This document shows positions 32,623 to 44,437 of a stretch of 64,000 nucleotides of DNA, piece after piece. The DNA is from Pyrenochaeta sp. MPI-SDFR-AT-0127 (lineage: Eukaryota; Ascomycota; Dothideomycetes; Pleosporales; Cucurbitariaceae), in NCBI GenBank assembly GCA_020747015.1, contig JAGTJM010000010.1, positions 62,001-126,000 of the forward strand, given 5' to 3'. The notes beneath the pieces are model-generated. The model did no database searches, was not told the origin of the DNA, and was given only the letters and a program-made list of their open reading frames with translations. Position 1 is the stretch's first letter; each line of letters starts with the position of its first letter. Position numbers and translations under genes: made by a program.

Positions 32623-32901
32623 TTACTCATACTCCTTCATTGCCTCGGCAGCCCTTTGTTCAACGTAATATCCTGGGTCTGGCCGTCTTGCAGCACGCAT
32701 CTGATCTCTGCTCATCGCAGTCTTGACTTCCTTAACATCTACGAGCTCCTTTATCCTCATGATCTGACCAGCGACTGACTGTGTAACGGGATGGTACACG
32801 GTCGTCATGCGTTTGCGGAGACCGAGTGCTTTGAGAACGCCTTGGGTTTTCAAGGGCATACCAATGCCGGAGCGCATCAGCGTTATCCGGAAGTATGACA
32901 T
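32623..32901 (-). CDS. MRPL33: Mitochondrial large-subunit ribosomal protein uL30m (MRPL33)
   Basis: 92-residue single-exon protein of the L30/L33 family. The fold signature is clear: SYFRITLMRSGIGMPLKTQG, then VLKALGLRKRMTTVYHPVT (the conserved TV.H), then GQIMRIKELVDVKEV. The start is ATG 32901, which gives the family-length protein. The frame is open far upstream (to 33228) but that part is not conserved-looking. It is a component of the mitoribosomal 54S subunit near the central protuberance. Confidence 0.92.
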   Translation of the reverse strand: MSYFRITLMRSGIGMPLKTQGVLKALGLRKRMTTVYHPVTQSVAGQIMRIKELVDVKEVKTAMSRDQMRAARRPDPGYYVEQRAAEAMKEYE

Positions 32902-33529
32902 TGTGGAGGCCACTTGACAATAGGCGAGAGGGTGGTAGAGGGTGGTTAAGGATAGCGCTCGCAGTGGATGCGTTTGTGGGGAGACTGATGTATGTGGTAT
33001 GACAGACGGCGACAGGCGGGCAATTGAGCTATCGATCGTCAATTGAGGTATCCTCCCGCGATGCGTGTTGGAACTCACTGTTTGTCTTGTTTGAGGCGCT
33101 CGAGGGCCGTTTGCGAGCTCACCTCTGATGTCGTGAACTTTTCGTCGTCGAGATGCCAGGGCGCCTTGCTTAAAGCGGTATGGTCGTAGCGCGGAACAGG
33201 AGCTGGGACACGTGAGGGTAGCCTTCACCTTGTACCACTCCTATTCACAACACCATCTATGTTTTCTTGCAGCATCCATGGTCGTCTTCATGTACAGAAA
33301 ATAGCGGTGAGCGGGCCTTGACAGATGACCTCAATATTTCAAGCACCGTCCCTTCCGCATATTTGCATATGCTTCTGCAACAGGTCTCCAGGTCTCTCTT
33401 GTCTCGCGGACGGGTTCTCGACCCGCACTTTGCATGCGCTGAATTGACCCACCCTGTGGCAGAATTGATTAGCAGCAATTGACTTATGAAATGCGACGCG
33501 TAGCCGCCCCTCCCCCTCCCAAGACAACT

Positions 33530-33547
33530 GTTTGTTTGTTTGTTTGT
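33530..33547 (+). repeat. (GTTT)n tetranucleotide tract
   Basis: Four GTTT units and a partial one in an intergenic region. Confidence 0.8.
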
Positions 33548-34466
33548 ATGACCCGGACGCTTGACATGCCAAACGAGCTTGCAGCGGCTGCTAACCTTGA
33601 CGGACCCACACCAACAAAGGAGACGCCGTGGTTTACTTCCGATAGATTCCGTGTCGGTAGAATTGCATCGTTGTCTTTCAATGTCCACTTCGACCTATGG
33701 GCTCTACAGCCAGGCCTAGTTCCTTGTCCAAATGCGCTCGACTTTTATACGCTCTTTTCCTGTGGCAATGTGTTTGAGCCTTTGCTCCTTCACCAACCAT
33801 ACTCTTGTCACCTCTTGTATTTGCATGTCAAAGAAGATGGGGACGCTCTTCCGACGATCATGTCCAGGAAGGCTTCCCGCTGTACCTACTTCGTTGAAGG
33901 AACTTACGTTTCTTACTCCGTACTTCATGTGGCGTCCCGAATTGTTTGCTTGTCGGACGGATAAGAGTGGAACATCATCACTACGGCCAATGGTATCCAA
34001 AAGGTCGTACAATACGAGCGAGGCTGGCTTTTTGATGCGCCGTTCCAGTGAACGGCACCATGCCTTCTCACTTTACTGTTTTATCGGTCTGGCACAGCGC
34101 CCCGTAACCCAGATTCGAGGAAAGTCTCTGTCTCCTTGTTCGCTCTCCTCGCATGCGGTAACCTACGTCTGCCGACTCCTGGACTCCGTCAGATGTCGAC
34201 GTCCTCCCAGTTAACGGCTTCAGTCTTGGAGAACGAGGAATAGAATACATATTGGCCCAGTATGTCGTAATCCGGGAGCACATCCCGTGAGAATGGATTG
34301 ATTCTCCAATTCGCGCCTCATGAGACTCTATACGATACGGATTCTCCTACCAATTTTTATTTGGATGCATATCTCAAGAAAGAAGCGGAATAGTGCATGT
34401 GTACATATTTACTATACGCTTTACCAGACCAAGATTTCCTACCGCACTCTTCCCACTGCATTCACT

Positions 34467-34473
34467 TATAAAA
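34467..34473 (+). promoter_or_regulatory. TATA box of the DUF7587-like gene
   Basis: TATAAAA about 100 bp upstream of the ATG at 34570. Positional inference. Confidence 0.4.
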
Positions 34474-34569
34474 TCTGACATTACTGGCCTTCCTAGCCAT
34501 TGGCAGGTCTAGTTTCAACAGCTCCAACGTCACTGTACTTGGACAACAGGGCTCCTGTACGATATCGGC

Positions 34570-35168
34570 ATGGCGAGTAAGACTTCACTATTATTTTCTA
34601 TTATCATCTGCTAACCAGTCTTCTAGCCGTCTACTCCTGGAGTCCTTGTCATACCCTCTCAGCCCCGTTGCCGCCAGCTGCACCAACATCCATCCCGCCT
34701 TTAGTCTTCCGTGTGCACCGTGCCGGTGCCCAAACCAGCTACGCCTTCTCTTCGGGATTTAGCTCAAAAAACCATACCACAATCCTCAACTACACTTCGG
34801 CGTTGTCGAGGTTCGGCCTGGCACATTTACGCCGACAGACCAACATCTCGAGCCCCTTCATTAGCGTGTACGACAATCTCACGCATGCGGAGAGTGTAGC
34901 GAAGCACTGGGCGCAGAAATACGGTGAAGACACGTTTGTGGTGACGGTTGATACGCGGCATCTAGCTAGAGGGCCGGTTTTCAGAGCGGCGGATCTGTTG
35001 AAAGAGGGCGGCTCAGACTACAAAGAAGCTGAGGGAAGTGAGTGGCTGCATTGGGGCGAGTATCTAGTGATGTATCGGATCCCTGCGCAGGCAATTCGAG
35101 ACCAGACGCCGGTAGCGAGGGGTGAGGATCAAAGGTGGAGGACAGTTGGCACTATTGGTGGCTCTTGA
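34570..35168 (+). CDS. DUF7587-like protein with a 7-nt first coding exon
   Basis: Two exons, 34570-34576 and 34627-35168, give 182 residues. The first coding exon is only ATGGCGA; the 50-nt intron has GTAAGA, GCTAAC and CTAG signals and joins in phase to a long open frame that otherwise lacks an ATG. The protein has a compact domain: PPLVFRVHRAGAQTSYA, then SPFISVYDNLTHAESVAKHW, DTFVVTVDTRHL and HWGEYLVMYRIPAQAI. This layout resembles the fungal DUF7587 family (function unknown) from memory; that assignment is moderate. No signal peptide is present. It could be cytosolic, and its role is unknown. Confidence 0.68.
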
Positions 35169-35538
35169 GCTATTCATGAACGAGTTCGAATATAGGGACA
35201 TCGAGGTCTAGTAGGACAGGGCGTCAGAATTGTGTTGGAGAACAGCCTTCACACGGATAGTTGAGATAGAACAGTTATTTACATTATTTGAGAAATCTGG
35301 ATCGTTGTTGTTTAGTCCTATGGTGCTTGCGCGTACGATCAAGAATTGTACTATTCAACATAAGTCAGCTCCGGCACTTGCTCCTCACAAGGCTGGTGAC
35401 GAAGATCATAGCTCTAGCAATACAAGTCCTCAACGACGCAAGCAAGGGGTCACACTATCGAGCCGTTGAATTTCTTGGAAGCTCGTATGACTGTGAATCA
35501 TAGATGATCATGGTAGTCTGCTCAAAAGACCTCGTCTC
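35169..35538. other. Convergent 3' spacer
   Basis: Between the DUF7587-like gene and the copper transporter. No supported gene. Confidence 0.45.
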
Positions 35539-36275
35539 TCATGAGTGGCAGCCATCCTCAGCCAAGCTTGTAGAACCTCTTGTGTACCTCCCAAAGACTA
35601 ATTCGCCAAGTAGCACACTCCCGGTTACTGCAAACAGGAAACCAATGTTGTACGTCATAACGGCTAGCATCCTATCAGGCTTTTAGCGATATGGTTTATT
35701 TGTATGTTGGGCAAATCGCGAAGAGCATACAGTATGTACCCGATCAACGCTCGCACAAACTCGAGAGTGGCGCTTATCCCGTCCCTCCGAATGCTCCAGG
35801 CCGCATTCGCTACCCAGAACTTGCGAGAGGCATCTTGGTTATATTGAATGGCCTCTTCTTGGGGGTGGTTGGGCGGCGGTGCCGGGCTCAATGGCTCTGT
35901 CTCCTGACGGTGCATTTCCTCGAGTCTAATGGGCTCTGGTCGCAATTTCCGACTCCACTGTCGCGCATGGCCACGGATACCAGTCTCAAGTCGCTTTTCG
36001 GCACTTGCGATGTGCACCGAGGCACTCTCGGAGTCGTGTTGTGCCCTCCACTTCTTCTCCAGCTGACTCTTCAAGGCTCCCAAGAAGCGATTGAATATTC
36101 CCAACAGGAACAAGAAGAATATAGTGAGCACGTATGTGGTGGTCGATGTGGTGGTCCAGTCGGTGAACCATAGCGTAACGCGTGTGCTTGTGGAAAAGGT
36201 GGAAGACATGCCAGACATGCCAGACATGCTGTTCGTCGCTTCACTCGGAGTAGGTGAGGGCATGTCCATGTCCAT
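35539..36275 (-). CDS. Ctr-family copper transporter
   Basis: Copper(I) importer or vacuolar copper exporter of the Ctr family. Two exons, 36275-35731 and 35671-35539, flank a 59-nt intron (ATACT|GTATGC ... CTGATAG|GATG), giving 225 residues. The N-terminus is Met-rich (MDMDMP, then MSGMSGMSS), as needed for copper capture. TM1 is YVLTIFFLFLLGIFNRFL at about 48-66. After a cytosolic loop, TM2 carries the hallmark MxxxM (MLAVMTYNIGF), created only when the intron is removed. TM3 is FAVTGSVLLGELVFG. The exact subfamily (plasma membrane versus vacuolar) cannot be settled; the short N-terminus with few Met motifs leans to a Ctr2-like role. Confidence 0.9.
36205..36231 (-). repeat. 9-bp tandem repeat coding for Met-Ser-Gly units
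   Basis: Three copies of GACATGCCA (the last imperfect) within the copper-transporter gene encode the MSGMSGMS stretch of the copper-binding N-terminus. Confidence 0.75.
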
Positions 36276-36936
36276 GATGGTAGCAAGAGGCCGTTCAAAC
36301 GCACAATGGCGCTAGCAGTGGGACACGAATGAAAGTGAGAGGTAAAAGGGTCAAAAAGTCAGCATCAATTGAGAACTGGAAATCGTCCAACAGCTAGGCG
36401 AATGAAGGGAATGAAAAAGGTAGCATCGAGTTGGGTGAGCACCAGGTTGTGCTCGGAGCAGTGCAATCCTTGGGAGCGTGCCGTTGGATGAGCAGATTTG
36501 AGAGAGTAGGTGTGTAACGGCCCACTACGCAATGCATGTGAGAAGATGATGCTGAACGGATCATGATGCAGGCATTCTGAGAGTGAGCATGATTGCGCAT
36601 TGCCAATGCAGTGATGTACATGATTGGCATGGACAGCTATTATGTCACTTTTGTGTTTTTCAAGAACGAAGCAGTCGGCAATTGGCAATTGGCATTCGAT
36701 GGCAGGCACATAACGATGAAGGTGATAATGGAATCTTGGAGATGACAATGGAGGATCAATGAGCCATGGTGCTGCTCCTTGAAGGTAATCTTCTCCAGGG
36801 TTTGACTAACGTGAGGATCGACAAAAGCCGGGGAGGGCCCAGACGATGGACACCAGGAGCACCACGGTTCAGACACAACAACGGTGGTGATCGGAGACGG
36901 CTCCGGTGGCTGTTTCAAGTTTGTGTTTGCACTAGC

Positions 36937-36963
36937 GGTGGTGGTGGTGGTGGTGGTGGTGGT
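36937..36963 (+). repeat. (GGT)9 microsatellite
   Basis: Nine perfect GGT units. Confidence 0.9.
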
Positions 36964-37233
36964 GCTCGCGCTGTTGGTGGAAGCATCTATGCACATGGAA
37001 GCAGAGCGAGGAACAGGATAGATGGCCAGCCAGGAACGGCGAGTAATGGCCTGGAGGTCAGGATGGCCAAGACAAAGGCGGGAGATGTCATGATGATGAA
37101 CATGGGGGCATCTTTTTGCTGGGGGGCCTTTACAGAGAGGGGCGCAGGGAATGCTGGGCGGTATACCGGGGGGCCGTGTCTGTGCTGGGCGCTGCATGCA
37201 GGAACGGCTGCTGCCGAGCACAAGTCGACCGAC

Positions 37234-37255
37234 TGTGTGTGTGCGTGTGTGTGTG
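37234..37255 (+). repeat. (TG)n dinucleotide tract
   Basis: Imperfect TG repeat interrupted by one C, followed by GGGTGGGTG. Confidence 0.85.
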
Positions 37256-37650
37256 GGTGGGTGCAAAACGGCCTTCTCGCATTGCCATCAGTCTTCTCTC
37301 CTGACACAAGCACGCGAAGCATTTGCCGCTGCCTCTCTTTCGTCCATCCGCCATCTCTGCCACCTCGAGTGCTGGGACGTGCCACGCCGCGCCCGCTTAT
37401 CATCGTCCACTTTTGGCAGGGAGACTCAATTATCCCCAACGTCTTGACCCGGCAGCATCAGGGGCACCTCTTCGCACACCGTGACGCCCGCGTCCGTCTC
37501 TGCACACCCCCCTCTGCAGCATTCGCCCCGTCCTTCACTGTTGTTGTTCGTCGTCGTCGCCCCCCCTACCATCCACAACCACACGTCCATAACTGCTCGT
37601 GATGCTTGCGCGCCGTCACCCCCCAACATAGCCCGACATCGTCTGGTGCC

Positions 37651-40600
37651 ATGCCGAGCTGGAGACCGCTCCCGCGAATCGCCTTCGCCATATGCATCTA
37701 CCCGTTCCAGCCCTCGTCGGCGGCCGACCTGCCCCTCGAAATCGGCGACGAGCTGTACATCATCGAGCAGGGCGGCAAGGATGGCTCGTGGTATCGCGGC
37801 TACCTGGTTGCGCCGCCGTCGCTGCTGGCCGGCCTGACCAGCGTCAAGGGACAGACGCTCGAGGCCCGCGTCTTCTCGGGCGTCTTCCCCCGCTCCTGTG
37901 TCGAGGTGCGCGAGGTCCTGGGCGAGGCAAAGGACGCCGCCATCCTCGACCCGGCCCATGACGCTCCACGCGCCTCTCACTACACCAATGCCACCAACGG
38001 CGTCGTCACCCCCACCGAAAGCACCCGCACCACGTCTCCCTCTGCAAAAGCCTCTGCCGGCGGCCCTCAACCGCGCAGAGCCTCCAAGACCGACGCCGTC
38101 TCCGCACTGCCCTCGTCGGCCTCTCGCCCCTCTCGCGCCCAAAGTCCAGCAGGAAGCGCGCCGGCAGCACCACTTCGCAGTGGACCGCCCGCGAGGAACA
38201 TCTCCAGCAGCTCATGCTGCCACTGTCGCCCGTCTCCGACCCCAATGCACCCCGCCCCCTGCCCCCGTGCCCATGCTGAAGATTGGCGACGAGACCCCGA
38301 CCTCTGCCCACGAGCCATTGGTCGATGAAATCGCATCCTGCTTGCGCGAATGGCACTCTACCAAGGTGCACGACCTTTTACTCGCACGCAAATACGGCTC
38401 CCTGGACAGGATGACCACACTCGTCAATCGCCTCGACACGGCTCGCCGCCAGCTGTTACACAAAGTGCTTACCGCCAAGGAACTGGAAAAGGTGCGCGAA
38501 GCCACGGTCTGGGATCTTGTGGCCGGCAACAAGATGCTCTGCGGCCAAGTCATTGTGCGGAGCCCCTCGCAGCGTGGTCGCATACTGACGGGCGATGACT
38601 CGGCCATTGAGATTACAAAGCTGCAGTCGATGATGAGCTTGCTGGACAGTCGGCCTACCCCTCAGGTCGACGAGCATAATCTGCATCACCTGTTCGTGAG
38701 CCTGAAGCATGTTGTCGGTGATGTTGCGTTGGGTGCTGCCCAAGTCAGCATGCACCTGTTTTTGAAGCCACCAGGTGCCGCGCCACAGCCACTGTCGGAA
38801 GCCTACTCCTTCGATCTGGTTGGACGTGATGGCTCACCAGTCTCGTTGGCCGGCGACAAACTGCGGTCACTGCTCGTAGATCTCAGCTCGACCGATGTAG
38901 GGGAAGGTGCAGGATCTGGCTCAACACTGTACCTTGTCTTTAGACTCATGGCAAACGAGCCGATGCGCACTGCATCTACAGCAGACAAAGCGAGCACCGT
39001 GAGAGATAGCGCGCCGAAAACCAGCACGAATCTGCAGCCTTCTCAGTATGGCAGTATCAAAGGTGGAAGACGTAGTGTCATGTTTGGCTCCAAACGGAAA
39101 GAATCAACAAACTCAAGACATACCGACTCCTCGGATGGGCGCCACCCAAGTTTCGATGCCAATCGGTCCCAGATGTCTGATACGCGCCCAGAATCTGCTA
39201 CCACAAGGACTAGGGCGCAGTCTAGAGACCAGAAGACATTGAAGAGAGCTGTTGCAGTGGGTGTCATCCGCGTCAACCAGCTAATGCAGTCTCAGTCAGA
39301 GACGGATCAGGTGGTGACCATGTGGTCTACTGCTGCAGCTCTGGACGAGATATCTGAAGACGATGGTGGATGGGACAGCTTATTACCCAGCATCTATCCA
39401 AGTGCAAGTGGAAAGTACAAGCGGAATGCGCCCATTAGTCAACTGACCGTCCACTTGAAAGCTTTTGTTCACCCTGATGCCGAGAGCCTGATCGAGAAGA
39501 CGCCAACGCTGCTTCATAACATTAAACAAGCTCGGAAAATTGGGTTTTCAGGTGCTCCAACGAAGCCACGCAGCGACATTTACTTGACACTTGTTGAGCC
39601 GTTTCTCCCAAAGAACGCATTTTTGGCTCATCCAAAGACCGGCACTGTCCCACTCGTGCAGTCATCTCCAATGAGCAATCTCCAATTGACCATCGAGGTC
39701 AGGAAGAGTTCTGGCGAGCGCATTGAAGGATGCATATATCCTTCTACTAACAGCGCAGGACATACGGCCTGGCGCACCACAGCAGTCGAGCGGGGTGAGG
39801 GCTGGAACTCGACGATTCGGCTCGCCATTGATCCACAAGATGTTCCCGGATCACATTTGGTCATGAGTGTCGCAGATGCACCAGGCTTCCCATTCGCTCT
39901 ATGTTGGATGCCACTCTGGAGTCGCGATGCATTTGCCCGTGACGGAGACCACGCCTTGACTTTGTATAGATACGACGAGTATACATCGGGTATGATTGCG
40001 GGCAAAGGAGCCTACCTGGGCCTGCCATGGAGCGCTAAGAAAAAGGATGAGCATGTCATGGGCCCAATGGCGGCTGTACATGTCAAAACCTTCCTCTGTA
40101 GCACAAGATACTCGCAAGACCCAACCATTCTCGGCCTTATCAAGTGGCAAGAACAGCCTCCCGGAGAACTCGTTGGACTGCTGCGACGGTTCAATTTTGT
40201 GCCTGAAATCGAGATTGTAAAGCTTTTGCATGAGGTCTTTGATGCACTCTTCGCAATTCAGAGCCATTACGCGGGAAGCGACGAGTATGAAGACTTGGTT
40301 TTCAATGCCATTGTCATTGTTCTAGGCATGGTACACGATCGTCGCTTCAATCTCGAGCCACTCGTAGATCAGTATGCGCGGACCAAGGTGTTTCACTCCC
40401 TCGTCACATCGTGCCTGATGCAGAGCTATGGCCGACTGCTAGCTAGACCAACTGAATCCGCGAGTTCTCGACAGCTACGCGCAACTTTCAAAGTAGGCAA
40501 GCTCATCATGAAATTTCTCGTAAACGCCCGCGAGAAGCAGAAAGCAAAGGAGGAGAGCATAGGTATCAAGGATCGAGCTCAGTTCAGCAAAGAAATGAAG

Positions 40601-43600
40601 GTCCTCTTCACGTCGCTCGAAGCTTTGATGGAAAACCCATCTCCGGTATTGATTGGCACCAAAACGCTTCTGGTACAAAACTTCCATTCCTGGCTTCCTG
40701 AGCTTGATGGTTGCATGCCTTCCATGGATGTCTTCAAGTTAGCAGCGAGCTTTATCGAATCGTGCTCCAGAGTTCAAGGCAAACTTGTGCTTTACAAGTT
40801 ACTCCTCGTGCATCATCTCTCTGAGCTCCAAATCTTCCGAACACCCGACGTACGGCGTATGCTCCTTGCAAACACAGTACAATGGCTCGCCCCATACTGG
40901 GGCAAAGTAGAAACCGTCACGGACCAGTGGAAAGATCAGGTACGGCTCTGCTGCTCTGTAGTTGCATCTCAGGTGGAAGAGCTTGGGCAAGAAGCTTGCG
41001 AATACATGCCGAAGCTAGTAGACTCTTATCGTGCGATACAAGCAACCCCTCGACCAGCGAAGAAGACTCTTTCGCTGCTCTTTCCGACCACGTACCCATT
41101 CCAGTCACGGGCAACAACGACCGAAGCACCCTTCGATGAGGCCATGGCTGAGATATCAGCTGTACTTGCAGCGATGTCGAGCCTTCCGACGCTCATACAC
41201 GTGGACTGGCCCAAGGATGACACCGCAGAATTTTTGTTCTCGGTCTTGCAAGTCTACATCTCGATCCTTGATTGTGAAGCATATCCCAGCTCGTGGCTGA
41301 GTGTTCACATCTACCATCACAAAGCGACAATGCGTGCTTTGGAAAAGTTGCTCAATATTTTACTTGATTCATTCTTACCCTTGCCAGATGAGGCGGATCT
41401 GTTCAACACCGAGCTGTGGCGAGCCTTTTTCGACGCGCTTTTGAAGCTTGTCGGCAGTGATGCGCTTGCCTTGGAAACTTTTCCAGAACAAAAGCGACGA
41501 GCCGTGTGGAAAATTGCTGGCGATGTCCGCGAGCACGGTGCAGATCTGCTTCAACGGAGTTGGGAGGCGATTGGATGGGAAAGCAGTACAGAGGACAAGA
41601 GCCAGTACGGCCTTGAGAAGATGGGCGGGTTCCAGGTACAATATGTGCCTGGTCTAGTTGCACCCATTGTGGAACTATGCCTCAGCGTGCACGAAGGGCT
41701 GCGCAGCGTAGCAATCGAAGTCCTGCAGACTATGATCATCAGCGAGTGGACGTTAAGCGAGGACCTTACGCTCATACAGGCTGAGATGATCGACTGCTTA
41801 GATCATCTGTTCAAGACCAAACACCTTACAGAGGTAGTACTTCAGAAGCACTTTATCCAAGAACTTGTAGAGCTCTTCGAACCACTGGCTCAAGACCCCG
41901 AGGAGCCATTGCTAGCCGCACTGAAGAACCTCATTGCGACAATCGATGAGCTGCTGGACCTCCTCGTCGCGGTTCACAGTACAGAAGCCACTGGCGAAAT
42001 ATTCCACATCATGGACACCTTACACTTGATGGAATTCTTGAAGGACATGCAAAAAGAGGACATCTATATCCGCTATGTACACCAATTAGTCGAGCTACAA
42101 GCCCAGGCGCAAAACTTTACAGAAGCCGGCCTTGCACTTCGATTACATGCCGAATTGTATGAATGGGACCCCAACCACACAGTGGATCCTCTGACGGAGC
42201 CCAACTTTCCGCCGCAGTCGTCATTTGAGCGGAAAGAGCAATTGTACTTTCAACTAATCGAACATTATGAGAACGGCCAGTCATGGGATAATGCCCTGGG
42301 CGCTTACAGGGAGCTTGCTACGCAGTATGAGCACAACGTGTTTGATTTTGTCAAATTGGCCCGCACACAACATGCCATGGCGAAGATCCATGAGAGTATA
42401 GCCAAGGGCGAACGCTCCAATCCTCGCTATTTCCGAGTGGTTTACAAGGGACTAGGCTTTCCTGCGGGACTTCGCGACAAGCAATTCATCTTTGAGGGAT
42501 CTACAAATGATCGGCTGGCTTCTTTTACCGACCGTATGCAACAACAGCATCCTTCAGCACAAATTCTCAACCCTGGCGCAGAGCAGGACCTTGAAGGCCA
42601 ATACTTGCAGATTTTCCCCGTCAGCCCTCAGAAAGATCTAACGCACCCCATTTACCAACGAGCAAAGGTCTCGCAATCCATCAAGGACTACTACCTGTTA
42701 TCCCGGCCATCACATTTCACATCAGCATCTCGGCGTTCGCCGTCGGCGACTACGACTAGGGAAACTACAGCTGAGAAGACGGTGTACACCACAGCGGAAC
42801 CGTTTCCTACAATCCTGCGTAGAACCGAGATCATCGCCGTCGGTACGATTGCCCTTGCCCCTTTGCAAACCGCCATTGAGCGCACGTCGCGTAAGACGGT
42901 AGAACTGCTCGCGATTGAAAAGAGGATCATTGATGGAGACGATACTACGTTCAACACCTTGACTCAGGAGCTCATGTATGCTGTCGACACCAACTCGGAT
43001 AACTGTGTAGCGAATTATCATGACTTGCTGCCCGATGCACAGGATGCCGAGGCTGAGGCTGAGGAAGATGGGATGGACATTGAGCGACCACCAAACCCGT
43101 TGGAGAATGGTTTGAGAGTTGCTCTGATCGACTATGCCCTGGTCATTCGGCGTACTTTGGCATTGTATGTGAGGCCTGCTCAGCAAGCCACCAAAGCAGA
43201 CCTTACACAGCGTAAGTTGTATAATTCTTGTCACCCTGACGAAGCTAAAATGGGACCAGGGTTTGAAGCGGCATTTTACCGGGAGTTGTCTGTTCTCATG
43301 CCACCAAACATGCCGCCAGCCGTGCGATCGCCAACAGGGTCATGGCTCGCTGGTGCCACGTCTCGCTCTCAAGTGGCAAGTCCGACGCCAGAGGATGCGC
43401 CAGTGAATGGAACACGTATAACCTCACCAGTTCCGGATGGCAGAGCTTCGCGACAAGATAAAAAGAGGCTGAGCCTCGCGTTTTTGACCAAGGGGGTCTT
43501 GGTCGGTGATGCAGATCGAGAGAAGGATAGCAAATCTGAGAAGCCGAATAACGATGACAACGTTTCGGTTGCAGCCTCGACGCGTAGTCATAGCAAAGAG

Positions 43601-43903
43601 ATTAACAGGAACCGCCTCAGCCTGAGTTTTCTAAATCACACGCCCAGCTCGCCACAACCAGAGGCATTGCCCTCTTTTCCAGCGAAGGCCAAGGAGGTCA
43701 ATGTCTCGAACCAGAGCCAAAGCAGTCTTCATCGAACGCCTAGTCACAAGCGGCCAGAGACAAGCAAGAGCGTGAAGAGCGACAAGTCGCTGGCGTCAAG
43801 GACCGATAGTGTGAAGAAGCGGCTGAGTTTTATGAACATTTCGAAGAAGAGCAGCAAGAGTAGTGTCAAGGGACGCGTTGATGATACCCTGGTGGAGGAG
43901 TGA
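37651..43903 (+). CDS. DOCK-family guanine nucleotide exchange factor (SH3, DHR-1, DHR-2), with apparent frame breaks
   Basis: Giant Rho/Rac-type GEF, expected near 2070 residues, related to fungal DOCK proteins that control polarity. The start is ATG 37651. An SH3 domain spans about residues 8-90 (AICIYPFQPS, LEIGDELYIIEQGG, GSWYRGYLV). A Ser/Pro linker follows, then the conserved block MLKIGDETP...HEPLVDEIASCLREWHS, a C2-like DHR-1 in the middle (DIYLTLVEPFLPKN region) and helical repeats. DHR-2 lies towards the end (FERKEQLYFQLIEHYENGQ, NPRYFRVVYKGLGFP, IAVGTIALAPLQTAIER). A 48-nt stop-free intron sits at 43212-43259 (GTAAGT ... CCAG), after which RFEAAF is contiguous. The linker is not in one frame: SH3 is in one frame, QWTAREEHLQQLMLPLSP (about 38178-38231) in a second and PVPMLKIGDE in a third, with no good splice sites between. 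Confidence 0.88.
43212..43259 (+). other. 48-nt intron inside the DOCK gene
   Basis: Donor GTAAGT, branch-like CTGACG/GCTAAA and acceptor CCAG. Removal joins LTQ to RFEAAFYREL, the expected end of DHR-2. There is no in-frame stop, so an ORF reads through it. Confidence 0.75.
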
Positions 43904-44437
43904 TGTTTGCACGTTGGATTTATAGTTTTGATTCGCTGCGGCTTTTGAGGCTGCATAATGCTTGAATATGCACATTTTGGCGAGGAACCATGCCGGAGTG
44001 GCACAAGGCGGCTTTCGACGCTTTGCACATGTTATGGCAATGCAGGTGTATTTATACATATAATCTGAACAGCCGGCCCTGGCTGGCTCGCAGGGTCTGT
44101 ATGATTGTTGGAGAGAAAAAGACTTCCCCCTATACCCGAGCTGAGTTTTTTTGGTTGAAAAGATACACAATAATGTATTATCTATGCTCAGCACTTGCAA
44201 TAGTTTTGTTCTTCTTTTCTATTAGAATTTTTCTTTCCCTTGAGAACATGACCATTGAACTTGAGAAGCAGAGGAAGAGGCCAGTGGTAGGCGGACGGCA
44301 ATGATGCTGTGGGGCCGTGCACATCTAATCGATAGCCCGCAAAGGAATCCCTGCATTGCCAAAAAAAAATAGTTTGGGCCCAAAAATTGAATCGCAACAG
44401 TGGCAGAGACGTCGACGCCCCACGACAGCTGCCCACC
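43904..44437. other. Intergenic with promoter of RRP12
   Basis: No coding feature. An A-run lies at 44360-44369. Confidence 0.5.

Larger units (their letters stand above)
32902..34569. other. Long intergenic region
   Basis: 1.7 kb between divergent genes, with a (GTTT)n tract at 33530-33547. Overlapping ORFs at 33257-34283 on both strands have chance-like compositions and none is called. The TATA box of the downstream gene is listed separately. Confidence 0.4.
36276..37650. other. Intergenic, low-complexity
   Basis: 1.4 kb divergent spacer between the Ctr gene and the DOCK gene. It contains a (GGT)9 tract (36937-36963) and a TG-rich tract (37234-37255). ORFs here are His/Thr/Gly-rich products of the repeats and are not called. 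Confidence 0.5.

Noticed and set aside
33257..34283. ORFs of 98-161 codons on both strands
   Set aside because: Crossing frames, a repeat-derived stretch and no recognisable domain.
36640..37602. ORFs of 208 and 278 codons on opposite strands
   Set aside because: They run through GGT and TG repeats and consist of low-complexity His/Thr/Gly/Val sequence.
43990..44304. 104-codon plus-strand ORF before RRP12
   Set aside because: No family features; lies in the promoter/UTR region.
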